Of a DNA stretch of 7,843 nt, positions 5,747-7,843 are shown piece after piece. Within the stretch, counting starts at the first letter, position 1, and every line of letters starts with the position of its first letter. This DNA is from Opitutus sp. GAS368. GTDB taxonomy: Bacteria; Verrucomicrobiota; Verrucomicrobiia; Opitutales; Opitutaceae. The stretch spans positions 1 to 7,843 of the forward strand of contig CAMATV010000141.1 in the NCBI GenBank assembly GCA_945861235.1, written 5' to 3'. The position numbers were made by a program, and so were the translations under genes. The notes beneath the pieces were generated by a model. The model was not told the DNA's origin, ran no database searches, and was given only the letters and a program-made list of their open reading frames with translations.

Positions 5747-7426
5747 ATGATTACTTGGATTCAGAAGTATTTTAAGCACCACTTCCGCGCGATTTTTGGC
5801 GTCCTCTTGGCGCTCATCATCGTCTCGTTTGTCTTCACGATCGGCGCCTCCGGTGGCCTCGGTCAGGGCGAACGTCGCATGGTCGACCGCCATTTCTTTG
5901 GCTACAATCTTGGCCTCCAGCAAGATCAGCAACGTCTCGTCGGCGACGCCGGCCTCAGTGCCAATCTCCAGACGGGCGCGATGGGTGGCCTCGAAGCCGA
6001 GCAAATCCAGAATTACGCGTTCCAGCGCGCCGCGACGCTCCACCTCGCCGATCTGTGGCATATCCCGGCACCCACCACTCCTGAAATCACCGACCAAATC
6101 AAAACCCTGCGCATGTTCGCCGGTCAAGACGGTCAGTTCGACGCCAAGGCCTACGCCACCTTTCTCGATAACCTCAAAACAAACCCCCGTGGGGTCAAAG
6201 AAGGGGACGTCCTCCGGGTCCTCGCCGCCGATGTGCGCGCGGACAAGGTCAATAAACTCATCGCTGGCCCCGGTTACGTTCTGCCCAGTGACGTGAAGAG
6301 CCAACTCGCCCGTGCTGACACATCTTGGACCATCGCAACCGCGAGCGTCGACTATGCAAGTTTCGCCCCGACCCTGAATCCCTCCGAAGCCGACCTCACC
6401 AAATACTTCGAAGAAGAGGCCGCCCGTTACCAAATCCCTCCGCGGGTCGTCGTCACTTTCGCTGACTTCTCCTCGCTCAACCACCTCGCTGGCATCAGCG
6501 TTTCCGAAGCCGAGGTCCGCGGCTACTACGACGCCAACCCGTCCCGTTTCCCGAAAGCGGCCACCGTCAAACCAGCCGACGACAAGACGCCTGAGAAGTC
6601 AGACCCGGCCGCCGACTACGCCGCCGCCCGGCCGCAGGCCGAAGCGACCTTGAAACTTGAGCGTGCCCAGAAACTGGCTACAAAGTCGGCCAGCGACCTC
6701 TCGCTCGCCCTCTACGAAAATAAAGTTACCGCGGCCGGCCTCGACGCCTTCCTCGCCAAACTCAAGCTCAGTGCCAAGTCCCTCGCCCCCTTTACCCGCG
6801 AAGCCGGTCCCGCCGAGCTCGGCGGATCCCGTGACGTCGCGACCGAAGCCTTCAAGCTCCCTCGCGAAGATCGCTACTACTCCGAAGCCATCGCTGTTCC
6901 CGCCGGAGCGGTGGTCCTCTTCTGGAAAGAAACCCAACCCGCCCGCAAGCCCCTCCTCACCGAAGTCCGCGACAAAGTCGTCGCCGACTGGACCGAGGGC
7001 GAGAAGCGTCGCCGCTTCGTCGAACTCGGCAAGACCATGAAGACCCAACTCGAGGCTCGCATCAAAGCTGGCGATACCATGGAGGTCGCCGCGGCTACGA
7101 CCGCCACTACGGCGAGCGTGAAGATTGAGGCCAAGAGTCTCGCCGCCTTTTCGCTGCGCAATCGCCCCCAAGATGCGGATTACACGGTGCTGGGTGCCCT
7201 GGACCGCCTCGAAAAAGGTCAGCTCTCCGAAATGCTCATTGCTCAGGACAAAGGTATTTTCGTCTACGCCACCGAAAAAGTGGCTCCCGACCTCACCGAA
7301 ACCAATCCTCAGTTTGTCGCCACGCGCCTGCAAATCGCCGGTTACACGGCTCGGTTAACCGCCGGGGCCTACATCTCCGAACTCGTCGAACAGGAGCTCA
7401 AGAAGTCCGAACCCAAGGCCCCCTAA
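5747..7426 (+). CDS. PpiD/SurA-N-like membrane-anchored periplasmic folding factor, no PPIase domain seen
   Basis: The protein is 559 residues from ATG 5747. It begins with a short cytosolic stretch and one transmembrane anchor (about 14-34, IFGVLLALIIVSFVFTIGAS), as in PpiD. The region 45-240 resembles the SurA-N/PpiD chaperone module: a short segment containing FFGYNL, then helices including AFQRAATLHLADLWHIPAPT, then an LTKYFEEEAARYQIPPRV element. A second ISVSEAEVRGYYDANPSRFP element (250-268) repeats this pattern. An alanine/lysine-rich helical region (290-345) and a C-terminal part similar to the PpiD tail (LPREDRYYSEAIAVPAGAVV, 371-390; VRDKVVADWTEG) follow. I cannot find the conserved parvulin rotamase core, so it may be a chaperone only. 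PpiD of E. coli is 623 residues. By family it should help outer-membrane or periplasmic proteins fold after Sec export. The upstream open frame is rejected because the family-like anchor starts here. Confidence 0.8.
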   Translation: MITWIQKYFKHHFRAIFGVLLALIIVSFVFTIGASGGLGQGERRMVDRHFFGYNLGLQQDQQRLVGDAGLSANLQTGAMGGLEAEQIQNYAFQRAATLHLADLWHIPAPTTPEITDQIKTLRMFAGQDGQFDAKAYATFLDNLKTNPRGVKEGDVLRVLAADVRADKVNKLIAGPGYVLPSDVKSQLARADTSWTIATASVDYASFAPTLNPSEADLTKYFEEEAARYQIPPRVVVTFADFSSLNHLAGISVSEAEVRGYYDANPSRFPKAATVKPADDKTPEKSDPAADYAAARPQAEATLKLERAQKLATKSASDLSLALYENKVTAAGLDAFLAKLKLSAKSLAPFTREAGPAELGGSRDVATEAFKLPREDRYYSEAIAVPAGAVVLFWKETQPARKPLLTEVRDKVVADWTEGEKRRRFVELGKTMKTQLEARIKAGDTMEVAAATTATTASVKIEAKSLAAFSLRNRPQDADYTVLGALDRLEKGQLSEMLIAQDKGIFVYATEKVAPDLTETNPQFVATRLQIAGYTARLTAGAYISELVEQELKKSEPKAP

Positions 7427-7475
7427 ATCCCTGTCGTCCCTCCGGCGCGTATTCTCGTCGTCCCTGGTCCCGTCC

Positions 7476-7508
7476 GGAGCGCGTTGTCCCCACGCGCTTC
7501 TTTTTTTT
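7476..7508 (+). terminator. Strong intrinsic terminator after the PpiD-like gene
   Basis: GGAGCGCGT (7476-7484) pairs with ACGCGCTTC (7492-7500) over nine positions with one G-T wobble. The loop is TGTCCCC, and eight T residues follow directly (7501-7508). It lies 50 bases after the stop at 7426 and should end the transcript of the envelope genes. Confidence 0.88.
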
Positions 7509-7610
7509 GCGATGATACCACGCCGGACAGCAACCACTTTTCTCTTTTTAGGCTCCACGCGCCCACATTCGGCTCGCCGTCGCTCACGAGTCGTCGTGAA
7601 ATCCCCCCCG

Positions 7611-7843
7611 ATGCCGCTCCACGCCTACGCCCCGCTCTCGACGCCGTGCCGTCTGTGCGGCACAGGATTCGAGCACGCTGCGCAAGCCGGCATGGCTCCA
7701 CTCGCAACCTGTCCGACCTGCGGCCAAGGCGTCCGGCGCGTCTCCGTCCAAGCTGTAAATTCTCCGAAACTTTCCGCCCCACTTTCCGTCTCGCGCGCTA
7801 GACAAGCAGGCTTCACCATTCTCAAGCGTACTTCCGGCGGTGA
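7611..7843 (+). CDS. FmdB-type zinc-ribbon protein, partial (cut by window end)
   Basis: 77 codons plus two bases are present before the sequence ends. The N-terminus MPLHAYAPL corresponds to the MPxYEY start of the FmdB/putative regulatory zinc-ribbon family. Two CxxC knuckles follow: C13-x-x-C16 (CRLCGTGFE) and C34-x-x-C37 (CPTCGQGVRRV), which should bind one zinc ion. The later AGFTILKRTSGG fits the GFxxLxR-like C-terminal part seen in some family members. ATG 7611 gives the family start; an in-frame GTG at 7596 would add five residues that do not fit. The residues HAYAP replace the usual YEYRC, so a first Cys often found near position 8 is absent. Family members are small soluble proteins, some proposed as regulators of amide or formamide degradation genes, but the role here is unknown. 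It begins about 100 bases after the terminator, as a separate unit. Confidence 0.8.
   Translation, partial: MPLHAYAPLSTPCRLCGTGFEHAAQAGMAPLATCPTCGQGVRRVSVQAVNSPKLSAPLSVSRARQAGFTILKRTSGG

Overview
The window is GC-rich bacterial DNA whose real genes strongly prefer C/G-ending codons. All five annotated intact or partial genes read on the + strand. No good Shine-Dalgarno sequence precedes any of the starts. The gene content and translation-initiation style, plus a decayed TonB-dependent receptor (TBDR) end, suggest a Verrucomicrobiota bacterium, possibly Opitutaceae-like. That placement is inference from style, not a database match.

Layout. (1) 1-590: a perfect hairpin at the left edge, then a short orphan C-terminus of a TBDR (about 130-333), about 220 bases with no convincing gene, and a strong terminator at 556-586. 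This looks like a decayed or rearranged locus. (2) 637-2865: sucC and sucD, the two subunits of succinyl-CoA synthetase (TCA cycle), probably one operon. The 123-base gap between them carries two facing arrays of four heptanucleotide repeats. (3) 2866-3311: a 446-base gap with hairpins, a short repeat and a possible reverse-strand gene remnant. (4) 3312-7426: three envelope genes in a row: a GYF_2-domain multi-pass membrane protein, a long YihY/BrkB-family membrane protein starting a few bases after it, and a PpiD/SurA-N-like periplasmic chaperone-type protein anchored by one N-terminal helix. The last ends at a strong terminator (7476-7508). (5) 7611 to the end: the start of a small FmdB-type zinc-ribbon protein, cut by the window edge.

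How they fit together: sucCD is core energy metabolism and does not look functionally tied to the rest. The GYF_2 and YihY genes are likely co-transcribed. The PpiD-like gene may have its own promoter with a very short leader. I found no CRISPR array, tRNA, rRNA, transposase or phage gene. The least expected structure is the mirrored heptad repeat between sucC and sucD.
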